64,000 nt of DNA, taken from the NCBI RefSeq assembly GCF_018139485.1, contig NZ_JAGSNF010000012.1:1-64000 (forward strand). The letters run 5' to 3'. A program made the translations under genes and the position numbers. Source of the stretch: Phycicoccus avicenniae. GTDB lineage: Bacteria; Actinomycetota; Actinomycetes; Actinomycetales; Dermatophilaceae. Under the pieces are notes generated by a model. That model had not been told where the DNA came from, searched no databases, and saw only the letters and a program-made list of their open reading frames with translations. Of this stretch, positions 45,364 to 54,164 are shown piece after piece (the stretch's first letter is position 1; every line of letters begins with the position of its first letter).

Positions 45364-47412
45364 TCAGCCGGCGGGGACGTCGGCGACCGACACCCGGATG
45401 CCGCCGACGTCGAACCGCCGCGGCGGCCGGTCGAGGGCGTGCTCCTCCTCGGGGAAGCGGATGTCGACGACCTCGCGCGGGTCGAGGCCGATCTCCTCGA
45501 CCGCCTCCGGACCGTCGGCGGCGAGGACGACGAGCGAGCGGCCCTGCGCCGCCGCCCCGCGCGCCACCTCGTCGACGACGGCGCGCAGCCGCTCGGGGTC
45601 CTCGCGCACCGGGGTCGTCGCGACCGCGAAGGGGGTCCCGCACATGCCGCGGACGACCTGCGGCCACTCCGAGGACGCCCGTCCGTCGATCCCGAGGACG
45701 ACGTCGTCCGGGTCGAGCACGGCGCAGACCTCGTCGACGGCGGCGAGCGAGCCGCGCTCGACCCCGACGCCGCGGAACGGCCACGACGCGAGCCCGGCCG
45801 GCACCCCGAGCCCGAGGACGACGACCGCGGCGACGAGCGGACGGGCCCACGGCCGGCCCTCGCGGGCGACCCGGTCGCCTGCCCACCGCCCGGCGACGAC
45901 GACGAGGAGGACGACGAACGGCAGCGCGACGAGCAGCCGCCGGTCCGCCCACGGGTGGTCGGGGGTGATGCCCGGGCGCAGCAGGGTGAGCAGAGTCGAG
46001 CCCGCGGCGAGCACGAGCGGCGCCGCCCACGGGACGAGGTCGCCGTCCGCGAGCCGCGTGAGCATCGCCCGCAGGACGAGGGCGAGCGCGAGCAGCGCGA
46101 CGACGAGGGCCGCCCAGCCGACGTACCACGACAGCCAGTCGACGGTGTGCTCGGCGTAGGTGCGTCCGCCGTCGACCGGCAGGCCCTGGCGCCGCTGCAT
46201 GCCGGCCACGTACCGCGCCCCGGGGTCGTCCGGGTCCTGCCGGACGGTGAGCCACCACGGCCGGGACCACAGGACGAGGCCCGCGAGCACGGTGAGCCCG
46301 GCGACGACGTCGGGGGCCCGGCGGACGAGCCCCGCGGGCAGGCGGCGGCCCCGCCGCCAGAGCCGCACCCCGGCCCCGGACACGGCCGCGACGACGACCA
46401 CCATCGCGACGAGCGGCAGGAGGCTCGCGTGGATGTCGCCGAGGTAGCGGAAGGACAGGCCCCAGCCCAGCCCGTACGCGACGACCGTGGAGGCCACGAG
46501 CCCGGCGAGGGCGGGCCGGGCCCACGCCCGGCCGAGCGCGACGGCGACCGCGAGGACCGGCAGCAGGAGCATCACCTCGCGCAGCGCGTCGACCCGCGCG
46601 ACGCCGGTCCCGCCGACGAGCAGGCCGCCCACGAGGGCGAGCCGTCCGGCCGTCCGGTCGCCGCCGTCCCGCCCGGCGGCGAGGACGAGCGCGAGGAGAC
46701 CCCCGACGAGCGTGAGCAGCGCCAGCTGCTCGGAGTACGTGCCGCGGGCGACGTTGAGGACCGGGAAGAGCAGCCCCGTGAGGCCTGCCGCGGCCACCCC
46801 CCACCACGGCCGGGTGAGGTGGGCCGCGAGCAGCCCGAGGAGCATGAGGACGAGGGCCATCGCCACGGCCGGCAGCAGCATCGCGGCCTCGGGGCCCCCG
46901 GCGAGGACGCCGTAGCCGTACACCGTCGCCGGCGCCATGAGGAACTGCGGCTGGATCGCCGGGTCCGCGGCCGACCCGACCTGGTAGAACGCGGCGCTCG
47001 CGAGGGTGAGGTCGCCCGAGCGCAGCAGGTCCGGGCCCCCGAACACCGAGACGTCGACCGGGACGACGCGCTCTCCGGTCGCCGCGAGGGACACCGCGGC
47101 CTGGAGGTTGCTCGCGGCGTCCCGCCGGGGCATCACGTGCTCGGAGTGGGTCGCCGCGGCGTACCCCGCGAACCCGAGGCAGACGACGACGAGGCCCGCG
47201 GCCGGCCCCCGACCGAGTGCGACCCCGGGCAGGCCGCGGACGGCGACGGCGGCCGCGACGAGGACGAGCAGGCCCACCGGCCAGGCCACCCACGGCGTCC
47301 ACCAGCCCACCCACGCCAGCAGCCCGGCGGCGACGCTCGTGCCGGCGAGCCAGAGCCCGGCAGCCAGACCCGTCCGGGTCAGCGGGGCGCCGACGCTCAC
47401 GGACCGGGTCAT
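45364..47412 (-). CDS. large polytopic membrane protein, glycosyltransferase-like
   Basis: 682 residues with 12 or more hydrophobic segments from residue 10 to about 520, then a soluble C-terminal part (GVGVERGSLAAVDEVCAVLDPDDVVLGIDGRASSEWPQVVRGMCGTPFAVAT). The layout (multispan, loop with RRDAASNLQAAVSLAATGERVVPVD after the second helix, extracytoplasmic C-terminal domain) is like GT-C polyprenyl-sugar mannosyl/arabinosyl-type transferases. No sequence motif proves it. ATG 47412 starts a signal-anchor; upstream open frame is shadow. Convergent with the HisN-like gene (23 bp apart). Confidence 0.6.
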   Translation of the reverse strand: MTRSVSVGAPLTRTGLAAGLWLAGTSVAAGLLAWVGWWTPWVAWPVGLLVLVAAAVAVRGLPGVALGRGPAAGLVVVCLGFAGYAAATHSEHVMPRRDAASNLQAAVSLAATGERVVPVDVSVFGGPDLLRSGDLTLASAAFYQVGSAADPAIQPQFLMAPATVYGYGVLAGGPEAAMLLPAVAMALVLMLLGLLAAHLTRPWWGVAAAGLTGLLFPVLNVARGTYSEQLALLTLVGGLLALVLAAGRDGGDRTAGRLALVGGLLVGGTGVARVDALREVMLLLPVLAVAVALGRAWARPALAGLVASTVVAYGLGWGLSFRYLGDIHASLLPLVAMVVVVAAVSGAGVRLWRRGRRLPAGLVRRAPDVVAGLTVLAGLVLWSRPWWLTVRQDPDDPGARYVAGMQRRQGLPVDGGRTYAEHTVDWLSWYVGWAALVVALLALALVLRAMLTRLADGDLVPWAAPLVLAAGSTLLTLLRPGITPDHPWADRRLLVALPFVVLLVVVAGRWAGDRVAREGRPWARPLVAAVVVLGLGVPAGLASWPFRGVGVERGSLAAVDEVCAVLDPDDVVLGIDGRASSEWPQVVRGMCGTPFAVATTPVREDPERLRAVVDEVARGAAAQGRSLVVLAADGPEAVEEIGLDPREVVDIRFPEEEHALDRPPRRFDVGGIRVSVADVPAG

Positions 47413-47449
47413 GGCGGCGAGCCTAGCCAGCCGGGGTACGGTGCGGACG

Positions 47450-48163
47450 ATGAGCCCCGAGACCCCCGCCGCCCTGCTCGCCCGTCTCGTCGAGTCCGAC
47501 CCGGGACGCCCGCGGATCACGACGTACGACGACACCGAGGGCCCCACCCGGGGCGAGCGCATCGAGCTGTCGGCGCGGGTCGTCGCGAACTGGGTCTCCA
47601 AGGCCGGCAACCTCCTGCAGGAGGACCTCGACGCCGCCCCCGGCACCCGGGTCCTCCTCGACCTGCCGGCGCACTGGCGCTCGGTCTACTGGGCGTTCGC
47701 CGTGTGGTCCGTCGGGGCCGAGGTCGTCCTGCCCGGAGCGGACGCCGACACCCCGGTCGACGTCGTCGTCACCGACGACCCCGAGCGCTGCGAGCAGGGC
47801 GAGGTCGCCGTGCTCGTGACGCTCGCCGCGCTCGCCCGGTCGGCGGACGGTCCCGTCCCGCCGGGCGCCGTCGACGAGGCGAAGGACCTCGCGACGCACG
47901 GCGACGTCTTCACCGCGTGGGACGAGCCGGACGCGGACGCCGTCGCGCTGCGGACCCCGGAGGGCGCCCTCACCTACGCGGGTCTCGTCCCGACCGGTGC
48001 CGGACCGGTCCGTGAGCACGTCGCGACCGGGGAGACCGCCACGCTGCTCGAGGTCGTCCTGCGCGCCTGGGCGGGCGACGGGTCGGTCGTGCTGACCCGC
48101 GGGGCCCCCGACGCGGACGTCCTCGCGGCCCGGCTCGCCACCGAGGGGGTCACCGGGGTCTGA
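47450..48163 (+). CDS. TIGR03089-family protein
   Basis: 237 residues. The family comprises short actinobacterial proteins that resemble the N-terminal part of AMP-forming acyl-CoA synthetases but lack catalysis; visible are TPAALLARLVESDPGRPRITTYDDTEGPTRGERIELSARVVANWVSKAGNLLQEDLDAAPGTRVLLDLPAHWRSVYW. No ATP-binding STTG-type motif is seen. Function unknown. The gene's final 14 bp overlap the convergent SnoaL-like gene. Confidence 0.85.
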   Translation: MSPETPAALLARLVESDPGRPRITTYDDTEGPTRGERIELSARVVANWVSKAGNLLQEDLDAAPGTRVLLDLPAHWRSVYWAFAVWSVGAEVVLPGADADTPVDVVVTDDPERCEQGEVAVLVTLAALARSADGPVPPGAVDEAKDLATHGDVFTAWDEPDADAVALRTPEGALTYAGLVPTGAGPVREHVATGETATLLEVVLRAWAGDGSVVLTRGAPDADVLAARLATEGVTGV

Positions 48164-48665
48164 CGCCCGGCCCCGACCCGTCACCGCCGACCGACCCCGA
48201 CCCGTCACCGCCGGCCGGCTCGGACCGCTCCTTGCGGAAGGCGTCCTTGCGCCGGATGAGGTCGCCCTCGAACGCGAGGACGTCGACCCCCCGGTAGCTC
48301 GACGGCACGCCGCCGTGCGGGGTCCCGTGGAAGGTCCACGTCGCGAGGCCCCACGAGCCGCCGACCCGGACGTCGACGTCCCGGTACGACGCGTCCGCGT
48401 ACCCGCCGAGGAAGGCCGCCATCCCGGCGCGGACCGCCTCGCGCCCCTCGAAGACGACGCCGTCGTCCGCGGGACCGCGTGAGCCGAGGTAGACGGCGTC
48501 GGCGGTGAAGAACGCCGCGATCGCGTCCGGGTCGCCGGCGGAGCACGCGTCGAAGAAGGCGAGCAGGCGCTCCTCGGTCATGAACAGGCGCTCCTCGGTC
48601 ATCGGGCCGGGACCCGGCGTCGCGGGGCGGGTGGCGGTCGTCGGCGTCGTGACGCTGCTCGGCAC
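48150..48665 (-). CDS. SnoaL/NTF2-like protein
   Basis: 171 residues from a GTG with GGAAGGA about 8 bases upstream. The conical NTF2-like fold is suggested by LLAFFDACSAGDPDAIAAFFTADAVYLGSRGP and AFLGGYADASYRDVDVRVGGSWGLATWTFHG, as in SgcJ/EcaC or ketosteroid-isomerase relatives; the reaction is unknown. Residues MTEERL are repeated (see the tandem repeat at 48561-48602). The C-terminal tail GGDGSGSVGGDGSGPG is repetitive and probably disordered. Convergent overlap of 14 bp with the TIGR03089 gene. Confidence 0.75.
   Translation of the reverse strand: MPSSVTTPTTATRPATPGPGPMTEERLFMTEERLLAFFDACSAGDPDAIAAFFTADAVYLGSRGPADDGVVFEGREAVRAGMAAFLGGYADASYRDVDVRVGGSWGLATWTFHGTPHGGVPSSYRGVDVLAFEGDLIRRKDAFRKERSEPAGGDGSGSVGGDGSGPGVRPR
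48561..48602 (-). repeat. 21-bp tandem duplication around a second ATG
   Basis: Two adjacent 21-bp copies with one mismatch each encode MTEERLF and MTEERLL. Each begins with ATG, so the duplication also doubles a potential start codon of the SnoaL-like protein. Confidence 0.9.
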
Positions 48666-48763
48666 GGGAGGGTCCTTCCGGGGAGGGGCGGGGCCCCCAG
48701 CCTCGCCCGGTCGTGACCTCGACGACCAGTGGCACGGGTGACCAGTGCCCGTAAGATCGCGCC

Positions 48764-49744
48764 ATGACCGCACCGGAGCGTCCCCGGGTCGTCGCCGTCG
48801 CCTACGACGGCCTCTGCACCTTCGAGTTCGGCATCGTCGCGGAGGTCTTCGGCCTGCCCCGCCCGGAGCTCTCCCTCCCCTGGTACTCCTTCGAGGTCGC
48901 CGCCGCGGAGCCCGGGCCGCTGCGGGGGCTCGGCGGGCTCGTGCTCGACGGCGCCCGCGGTCTCGACGCCCTGGCCGGAGCGCACACGGTCGTCGTCCCG
49001 GGCTGGCGGGACCCCGACGAGACCCCGCCCGCCGCCCTGCTCGAGGCGCTGCGGGCGGCGCACCGCGACGGCTCCCGGGTCGTGTCGGTCTGCTCCGGGG
49101 CGTTCGTGCTGGCCGCGGCCGGGCTGCTCGACGGCCGCCGGGCGACGACGCACTGGCGCTACGTCGAGCGCCTGGCCCGCGCCCGACCCGCGGTCACCGT
49201 CACCCCCGACGTCCTCTACGTCGACGAGGGCGACGTCGTCACCTCCGCGGGCAGCGCCGCCGGCATCGACATGTGCCTGCACCTCGTGCGGACCGACCAC
49301 GGCGCCGACGTCGCCGCGTCCGTCGCGCGGCGGCTCGTCGTCCCCCCGCACCGCTCCGGTGGGCAGGCGCAGTACGTCCCGCGGCCGATGGGTCCGGCGC
49401 GGCCGGACCGGGTCGGCGCCTCGGCGGTCATGGACTGGGCGCTCTCGCGGCTCGAGCAGCCGCTCGGGGTCGACGACCTCGCCCGGCACGCGGGGATGGC
49501 CCGGCGGACCTTCCTGCGCCGGTTCCGGGACGAGACCGGTGAGACCCCGCACCGGTGGCTCGTCCGGCAGCGCGTGCACGCGGCGCAGCACCTGCTCGAG
49601 ACGACGACCCTGCCGGTCGAGGCGGTCGGCCCACGGGTCGGCTTCGGGTCCGTCGAGACCTTCCGGCACCACTTCCGCGGGGTCGCCGGGACGACGCCGT
49701 CGGCCTACCGGGCGCAGTTCCGCACGGCGCCGTCGGACCGCTGA
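48764..49744 (+). CDS. GlxA/FtrA-type AraC-family transcriptional regulator
   Basis: 326 residues. The N-terminal half is a DJ-1/PfpI-like glutamine-amidotransferase domain (VVAVAYDGLCTFEFGIVAEVFGL; VVSVCSGAFVLAAAGLLDGRRATTHW, Cys112-type nucleophile elbow). The C-terminal third is an AraC helix-turn-helix pair (LGVDDLARHAGMARRTFLRRFRDETGETPHRWL; VGFGSVETFRHHFR). Such proteins activate amine or stress catabolism genes; its target is not known. Divergent from the SnoaL-like gene, which is a candidate target. Confidence 0.9.
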   Translation: MTAPERPRVVAVAYDGLCTFEFGIVAEVFGLPRPELSLPWYSFEVAAAEPGPLRGLGGLVLDGARGLDALAGAHTVVVPGWRDPDETPPAALLEALRAAHRDGSRVVSVCSGAFVLAAAGLLDGRRATTHWRYVERLARARPAVTVTPDVLYVDEGDVVTSAGSAAGIDMCLHLVRTDHGADVAASVARRLVVPPHRSGGQAQYVPRPMGPARPDRVGASAVMDWALSRLEQPLGVDDLARHAGMARRTFLRRFRDETGETPHRWLVRQRVHAAQHLLETTTLPVEAVGPRVGFGSVETFRHHFRGVAGTTPSAYRAQFRTAPSDR

Positions 49745-49771
49745 GGGCACCGGACGGGCGCCGGACGGACG

Positions 49772-49817
49772 CCGTGGGAGGGTCCACCCCGTCAGGGCGT
49801 GGTCGACCCTCCCACGG
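49772..49817. terminator. 13-bp stem between convergent genes
   Basis: CCGTGGGAGGGTC (49772-49784) pairs perfectly with GACCCTCCCACGG (49805-49817) around a 20-base loop. It lies between the regulator stop and the stop of the M15-like gene (49823), and can serve both strands. Confidence 0.8.
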
Positions 49818-49822
49818 AGGCG

Positions 49823-51700
49823 TCACATCTGGCGCTCGATCGCCTTCCACGTGACCCGGGCGACGACGCCCGTCTGCGCGATCCTCGCCCGCTTCTGGGC
49901 GGCCTTGACCGCGGCCTGGGTCTGCGGCCCGAAGGAGCCGTCCGCCGTGATGCCGAGCGCCCGCTGGAGCACCCGGACGGTCTCCCCGCGCGCCCCGCGC
50001 TTCAGGACGGTGTCGTAGTGCGCCGACAGCGGCGCGCTCCTGGCGAGCACGACCGTCCAGGTCCTGGCGTCGACGACACCGGTGACCCGCAGCCCGTTCG
50101 CCCGCTGGATGCTCTCGACACGGGTCTCGGTCCGGGGCCCGAAGCGGCCGTCGACGGTGAGCCCGCCGGCGGCCTGCTGGAACGCCCGCACGGCAGCGCC
50201 GGCCGAACCGCGACGCAGCGTCGTCGAGGCGTAGGACGAGGTCGAGGACCCCGTCCCGGAGCCCACCGAGCCCGCGGAGCCCGAGGAGGCGGACGACGCA
50301 CCCGACGACGCGCCGCCACCGGACCCGCCGGCCATGAGGGCCTTCCAGTCCTTGGCGTCGACGACACCGTCGGCGGCCAGGCCGACGCTCTTCTGCCACG
50401 CGACGACCCGCGACTGCGTCCGCGGTCCGAAGGAGCCGTCGACCGCGAGCCCGCCGACGGCCTTCTGCAGCGCCTTCACGGCCTCGCCGCGGCTCCAGAG
50501 CCGCAGGGTGACCCCGGAGTACTTCGCGAGGGGGTGCGCCGAGGACGAGGCCCCGGACCCGCCGGAGGACCGGCCCGCGAGGGCGTCCCACACGGCGCGG
50601 TCGACGACACCGGTCCGCGGCAGACCCTTCGAGCCCTGGTAGCTCTTGACCCGCGCCTCGGTCGCCGGGCCGAACGAGCCGTCGACGGCGATCCCGCCGA
50701 CCGCGCGCTGGAGGACGCGGACGGCCTCGCCGCGGGCGCCGCGTCGCAGGGTCGTCGAGGCGTAGCGGTCGATGTCGGCGGCCGAGGCCGACCCGGAGGA
50801 GCCGGAGGCCGACCCGGAGCCCGAGCCGGATCCGGACCCGGACGAGCCCGAGGACGCCCCGCGCAGCGCGTCCCACACGGCGCGGTCGGCGACACCGGTG
50901 CGCGGCAGACCCTTCGAGCCCTGGTAGGTCTTGACCCGTGCCTCGGTCGCCGGGCCGAAGGAGCCGTCGACGGAGAGCCCGCCGATGGCGCCCTGGAGCG
51001 CGCGCACGGCGGCCCCGGTCGAGCCGCGGCGCAGCGTCGTCGAGACGTAGCGGTCGAGGGACTCGGTGCCGCCGGTCTTCATCGGTCCGGTGAGGTAGTC
51101 CGTGCGGGCCCGGCCGGTCCACCACGAGTTGAGCGCGTACGCGCCGTCCCAGGTGAAGGAGATGTGGATGTGGTCGGTGTGCGGGGAGGAGCCGCTGTAG
51201 GCGGCCCATCCCTTGTCCGGGGCCCACGCCTTCCAGATCTTCCGGTTCCAGATCATGTAGTTGATCCCGAACCGGCGAGCCATGGCGCCGGGCCGGCCCT
51301 GGCTGTCCTTGGCGCTCAGCCAGCGGGTCAGGGTGTTGCCGACCTCGAGCTCGTCGGCCTTGCGCGCGTCGAGCATCCAGTCGAGCGCGCGGCCCTCCCC
51401 GTGCTCCTGGTCGCAGCCGCGCAGGATGCCGTAGGCGTGCTTGCCGTACGTCTGCTCGAGCAGCTTGGCGAAGGCGACCGGACCGGGCTGGTTCTCGCTG
51501 AGGCAGCGGAACCCGCCCTGGTACGGCGGGGCGACGTCGAGCGCGGAGGGCAGGGACCGGCTCGGCTGCGGCACCGGGACCGAGGCGGCCTGGGCCGCGG
51601 CGGCCCCGAGGGGCAGGGCGATGACGGAGGCCGAGACGGCGCCGATCGTGCGGGTGGGGACCCGACGCAGCGCCGGTCGGGCAGGGCGGGGCAGGGACAC
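49823..51700 (-). CDS. secreted M15-like protein with five peptidoglycan-binding repeats
   Basis: 625 residues from GTG 51700 (GGAG at 7 bases). A long signal region ends near AQAAS (40). Residues 65-185 contain DQEHGEGRALDWM (His100, Asp107) and PHTDHIHISF (His177/179), the metal set of M15-like D-Ala-D-Ala carboxypeptidases of the ARB_07466 type. Then five PG_binding_1 repeats (from about 205 to the end), each with LRRG..G.AVR.LQ and VDGSFGP.T; the first two are nearly identical. It should bind and trim wall peptides. It follows the SpoIID-like gene by 235 bp and has its own leader. Confidence 0.85.
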   Translation of the reverse strand: MSLPRPARPALRRVPTRTIGAVSASVIALPLGAAAAQAASVPVPQPSRSLPSALDVAPPYQGGFRCLSENQPGPVAFAKLLEQTYGKHAYGILRGCDQEHGEGRALDWMLDARKADELEVGNTLTRWLSAKDSQGRPGAMARRFGINYMIWNRKIWKAWAPDKGWAAYSGSSPHTDHIHISFTWDGAYALNSWWTGRARTDYLTGPMKTGGTESLDRYVSTTLRRGSTGAAVRALQGAIGGLSVDGSFGPATEARVKTYQGSKGLPRTGVADRAVWDALRGASSGSSGSGSGSGSGSASGSSGSASAADIDRYASTTLRRGARGEAVRVLQRAVGGIAVDGSFGPATEARVKSYQGSKGLPRTGVVDRAVWDALAGRSSGGSGASSSAHPLAKYSGVTLRLWSRGEAVKALQKAVGGLAVDGSFGPRTQSRVVAWQKSVGLAADGVVDAKDWKALMAGGSGGGASSGASSASSGSAGSVGSGTGSSTSSYASTTLRRGSAGAAVRAFQQAAGGLTVDGRFGPRTETRVESIQRANGLRVTGVVDARTWTVVLARSAPLSAHYDTVLKRGARGETVRVLQRALGITADGSFGPQTQAAVKAAQKRARIAQTGVVARVTWKAIERQM

Positions 51701-51725
51701 GCGATGCTCCAAACGAGGCGAGACC

Positions 51726-51753
51726 TGCGTCCGGGGCAGGGGGTCCGGACGCA
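51726..51753 (-). promoter_or_regulatory. leader hairpin upstream of the M15-like gene
   Basis: TGCGTCCGG (51726-51734) and CCGGACGCA (51745-51753) make a 9-bp stem with a 10-base loop within the probable 5' leader, 26 bp before the GTG. It may be an attenuator, a terminator of upstream transcription, or a stability element. The rest of the spacer 51701-51935 has an AT-richer part (51800-51860) where a promoter is likely, but no clear -10/-35 or known riboswitch core. Confidence 0.4.
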
Positions 51754-51935
51754 CTCGGTCATCCGGTCCCATGAGTCACACGAGGCACATCGGATGTACG
51801 AGCACCACATTTGTTTCATGCGGTACCACACGCCGCAAGCAGATCGTGGGAATTACACGCCTGTTCTTCTCCGGCGCCGCGTCCGCGGGACCCGACCGGC
51901 TCGGCGCCGCCCCGCGTCCGCCCGAGCCGACCGGC

Positions 51936-54164
51936 TCAGCGTCGCGCCGCGCCGGTGCGCACGCCGCCGGAGACCGAGGCGGTCCCGCCCATGACGACGA
52001 CCCGCTCGAGGTCCCCGGACTCCTGGAGGACCCGGGTGCTCGCCTCGGGCAGCCGGGCCCGGGTCGTGAGGAGGGTCATCCGCGGCACGCTGCCGGCGGT
52101 GAGGGCGTCGGCGAGGGCCGCGTCGGCGCCGCTGGCGAGCGAGACGTGCGTCGCCGCCGCGAGCCGCGGACGGTAGAACGACGCGACGGCCGCCGCCACC
52201 TCGTACCGGTCGGCGCCGCCGATGCGGTCGGTCCGCGCGCCGGTGCCCTCCAGGGCACGGACGACCGCGCCGGACACCGACGCCTCGCCGCCGAGCACCC
52301 GGACCGAGGTCGCGCCCGTCGAGCGGAGCGCCGAGGCCGTCGCCCCGGGCAGGACGTCGGCGCGGGTGAGCAGCACCGGCTCGTGCTCCGCCCCCGCGGG
52401 CCCTCCGGCCCCGAGGGCGTCGGCGAGCGCCGTGCCGGAGGCGACGACGGCCGCCGTCACGCGGCCCCGCCCGGCGACGTCGAGGGCGACGTTGGCCGCG
52501 ACCCGGTAGCGGTCGGCGCCGCTGATCCGGCGCACCGTGAGCCCGCGGGCCTCGAGCTGCTCGACGACGTCCTGGGACACCGTGGCCTCGCCCCCGACGA
52601 CGACGGCCTCGCGCAGCGTCCCGGCCCGCCGGGCCAGCTCGGTGCGGGTCGCGCCCGGGAGCGCCGTCCCCGTCGAGAGCAGCAGCGGCGCGTCGAGCGA
52701 CTGGGCGAGGGGGCCGGCGACGGCGGCGTCGGCCCGCTTCTCGGTGGCGCCGCTCGCGACGACGACGGTGCGCGCGGACGAGGAGTGCGTCCGGGCGAGG
52801 GCGGCGGCCACGGCGTAGCGGGTGGAGCCGCCGAGCCGCGTCGTCGGCCGCTCGACGTACGTCGAGTTCAGCCGCAGCCGGGAGCGCAGGCTCTCGCCCG
52901 ACAGGGTCCGGGTGGCGCCGGTCGACGAGGTGGCCGTCGCCGACGCGACGGCACCGGAGACGTAGCGCTCGGACAGGTCGAGGCGCACGACGTCGCGCAG
53001 GTCGAAGGCCGAGGCGAGACCGCTGCGGCTCGGGGCCGCGGTCCAGTGCGCGCGTGGGTTGCTCGAGCGCTGGGCCCACCGGTCGTCGACGCTGCGCAGG
53101 TACGGCAGCTCGGCGGTCCAGACGTCCTCGCTGTTCTGGGTGCGCCCCCCGCTGGAGGAGGAGTAGTAGGCCTCGATGATCGAGCCGCGGTACGTCGCGA
53201 CGTACCCCTGGTCCGAGGACCCCGCCGCCCGCACGGCGTCGGTCCAGCCGGGCCAGTACCGCCGGTCGCCCGACGACGTCGGGTACCCGCCGAAGACCTG
53301 GCTGCGGGTGTCGTCGTAGACGTGGCAGTTGCACGAGGAGCTCACCCCGGCGGCGATGTTCCGCAGGACGTACCCGCGGGCCGCGGCGGCCTGGGCCTGC
53401 AGCGTCGCGGCCGGCCAGGACCACGGCACCTCGCGAATGTAGTCGAGGTACTCGTCGTGGACGCGGACGTACATCGCGGCCTCGAGGGTGGAGCCGCCGG
53501 GTGTGCGCGTGACGCGGAGCAGCCCGTCCCGGTAGGACCCGGCGCCGTCGACGACGAGCAGGGTGCGGTCGTCGTCGAAGCGGACCGTCGGCCGGGCCCC
53601 GGTCGCGCTGCGCGTCCCCGAGCACCCGGAGCACGACACCGCCATCGACCCGCCGGACGGCCGGACGGTGACGACGTCGCCCGCCCCGCCCCGGATGTCG
53701 ACGTCGCCGTCGCCCGTCGCGACGGTGACCCGGAAGGACCCTCCGCCGCTCGACAGGGCGCTCGTGCGAAGCGTCACCGAGGCCGCCCGGTTGCGGACGT
53801 TGACCCGGGCCGTGGCGTCGTCGTCGCGGCGCTCGTAGTCGGTCCCGGTGTAGTAGTGACCGAGGATGTCGGCCGCCGAGTACCCGTCCCGCGCCATCTC
53901 GTACGCGCCGTACTGGCTCATCCCGACGCCGTGACCCCACCCCGAGCCGGACAGGGTCCACGACGAGGACTCCGCGGCGGCCACGTCGGGCGCGGCCGCG
54001 AGCCCCTCCGCGACCTCCGCGGCCTCGGCAGGGTCCGCCCCCGGGACCGGACGCGGCAGGTCCACCCCCCACGTGCCGTCGTCGGCCGTGGCGGCCGGCG
54101 CGGCGAGGGCGAGCACCACCGCCGCGCCGACGGCGGCCCGGACCCAGCGACCGGACGAGGTCAT
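51936..54164 (-). CDS. secreted SpoIID-like protein with CWB2 cell-wall-binding repeats
   Basis: 742 residues. A signal peptide (1-27) is followed by GWGHGVGMSQYGA (75-87), the SpoIID signature split here into a 'GHGVGMSQ' start and later LQAQAAAARGYVL and CHVYDDTRSQVFGG segments; SpoIID-type enzymes cut denuded glycan strands. From about 445 three CWB2 repeats follow, each starting GGSTRY/SGADRY/GGADRY and carrying ASG-ADAL and GGEASVS motifs. CWB2 attaches proteins non-covalently to a wall polymer. The ATG overlaps the amidase stop by 4 bp, so the two are coupled. Confidence 0.9.
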   Translation of the reverse strand: MTSSGRWVRAAVGAAVVLALAAPAATADDGTWGVDLPRPVPGADPAEAAEVAEGLAAAPDVAAAESSSWTLSGSGWGHGVGMSQYGAYEMARDGYSAADILGHYYTGTDYERRDDDATARVNVRNRAASVTLRTSALSSGGGSFRVTVATGDGDVDIRGGAGDVVTVRPSGGSMAVSCSGCSGTRSATGARPTVRFDDDRTLLVVDGAGSYRDGLLRVTRTPGGSTLEAAMYVRVHDEYLDYIREVPWSWPAATLQAQAAAARGYVLRNIAAGVSSSCNCHVYDDTRSQVFGGYPTSSGDRRYWPGWTDAVRAAGSSDQGYVATYRGSIIEAYYSSSSGGRTQNSEDVWTAELPYLRSVDDRWAQRSSNPRAHWTAAPSRSGLASAFDLRDVVRLDLSERYVSGAVASATATSSTGATRTLSGESLRSRLRLNSTYVERPTTRLGGSTRYAVAAALARTHSSSARTVVVASGATEKRADAAVAGPLAQSLDAPLLLSTGTALPGATRTELARRAGTLREAVVVGGEATVSQDVVEQLEARGLTVRRISGADRYRVAANVALDVAGRGRVTAAVVASGTALADALGAGGPAGAEHEPVLLTRADVLPGATASALRSTGATSVRVLGGEASVSGAVVRALEGTGARTDRIGGADRYEVAAAVASFYRPRLAAATHVSLASGADAALADALTAGSVPRMTLLTTRARLPEASTRVLQESGDLERVVVMGGTASVSGGVRTGAARR

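Noticed and set aside
49823-51060. Near-identical DNA repeats in the M15-like gene as a mobile or CRISPR-like array
   Set aside because: They are in frame, about 200-270 bp apart, and encode peptidoglycan-binding domains; simple domain duplication.
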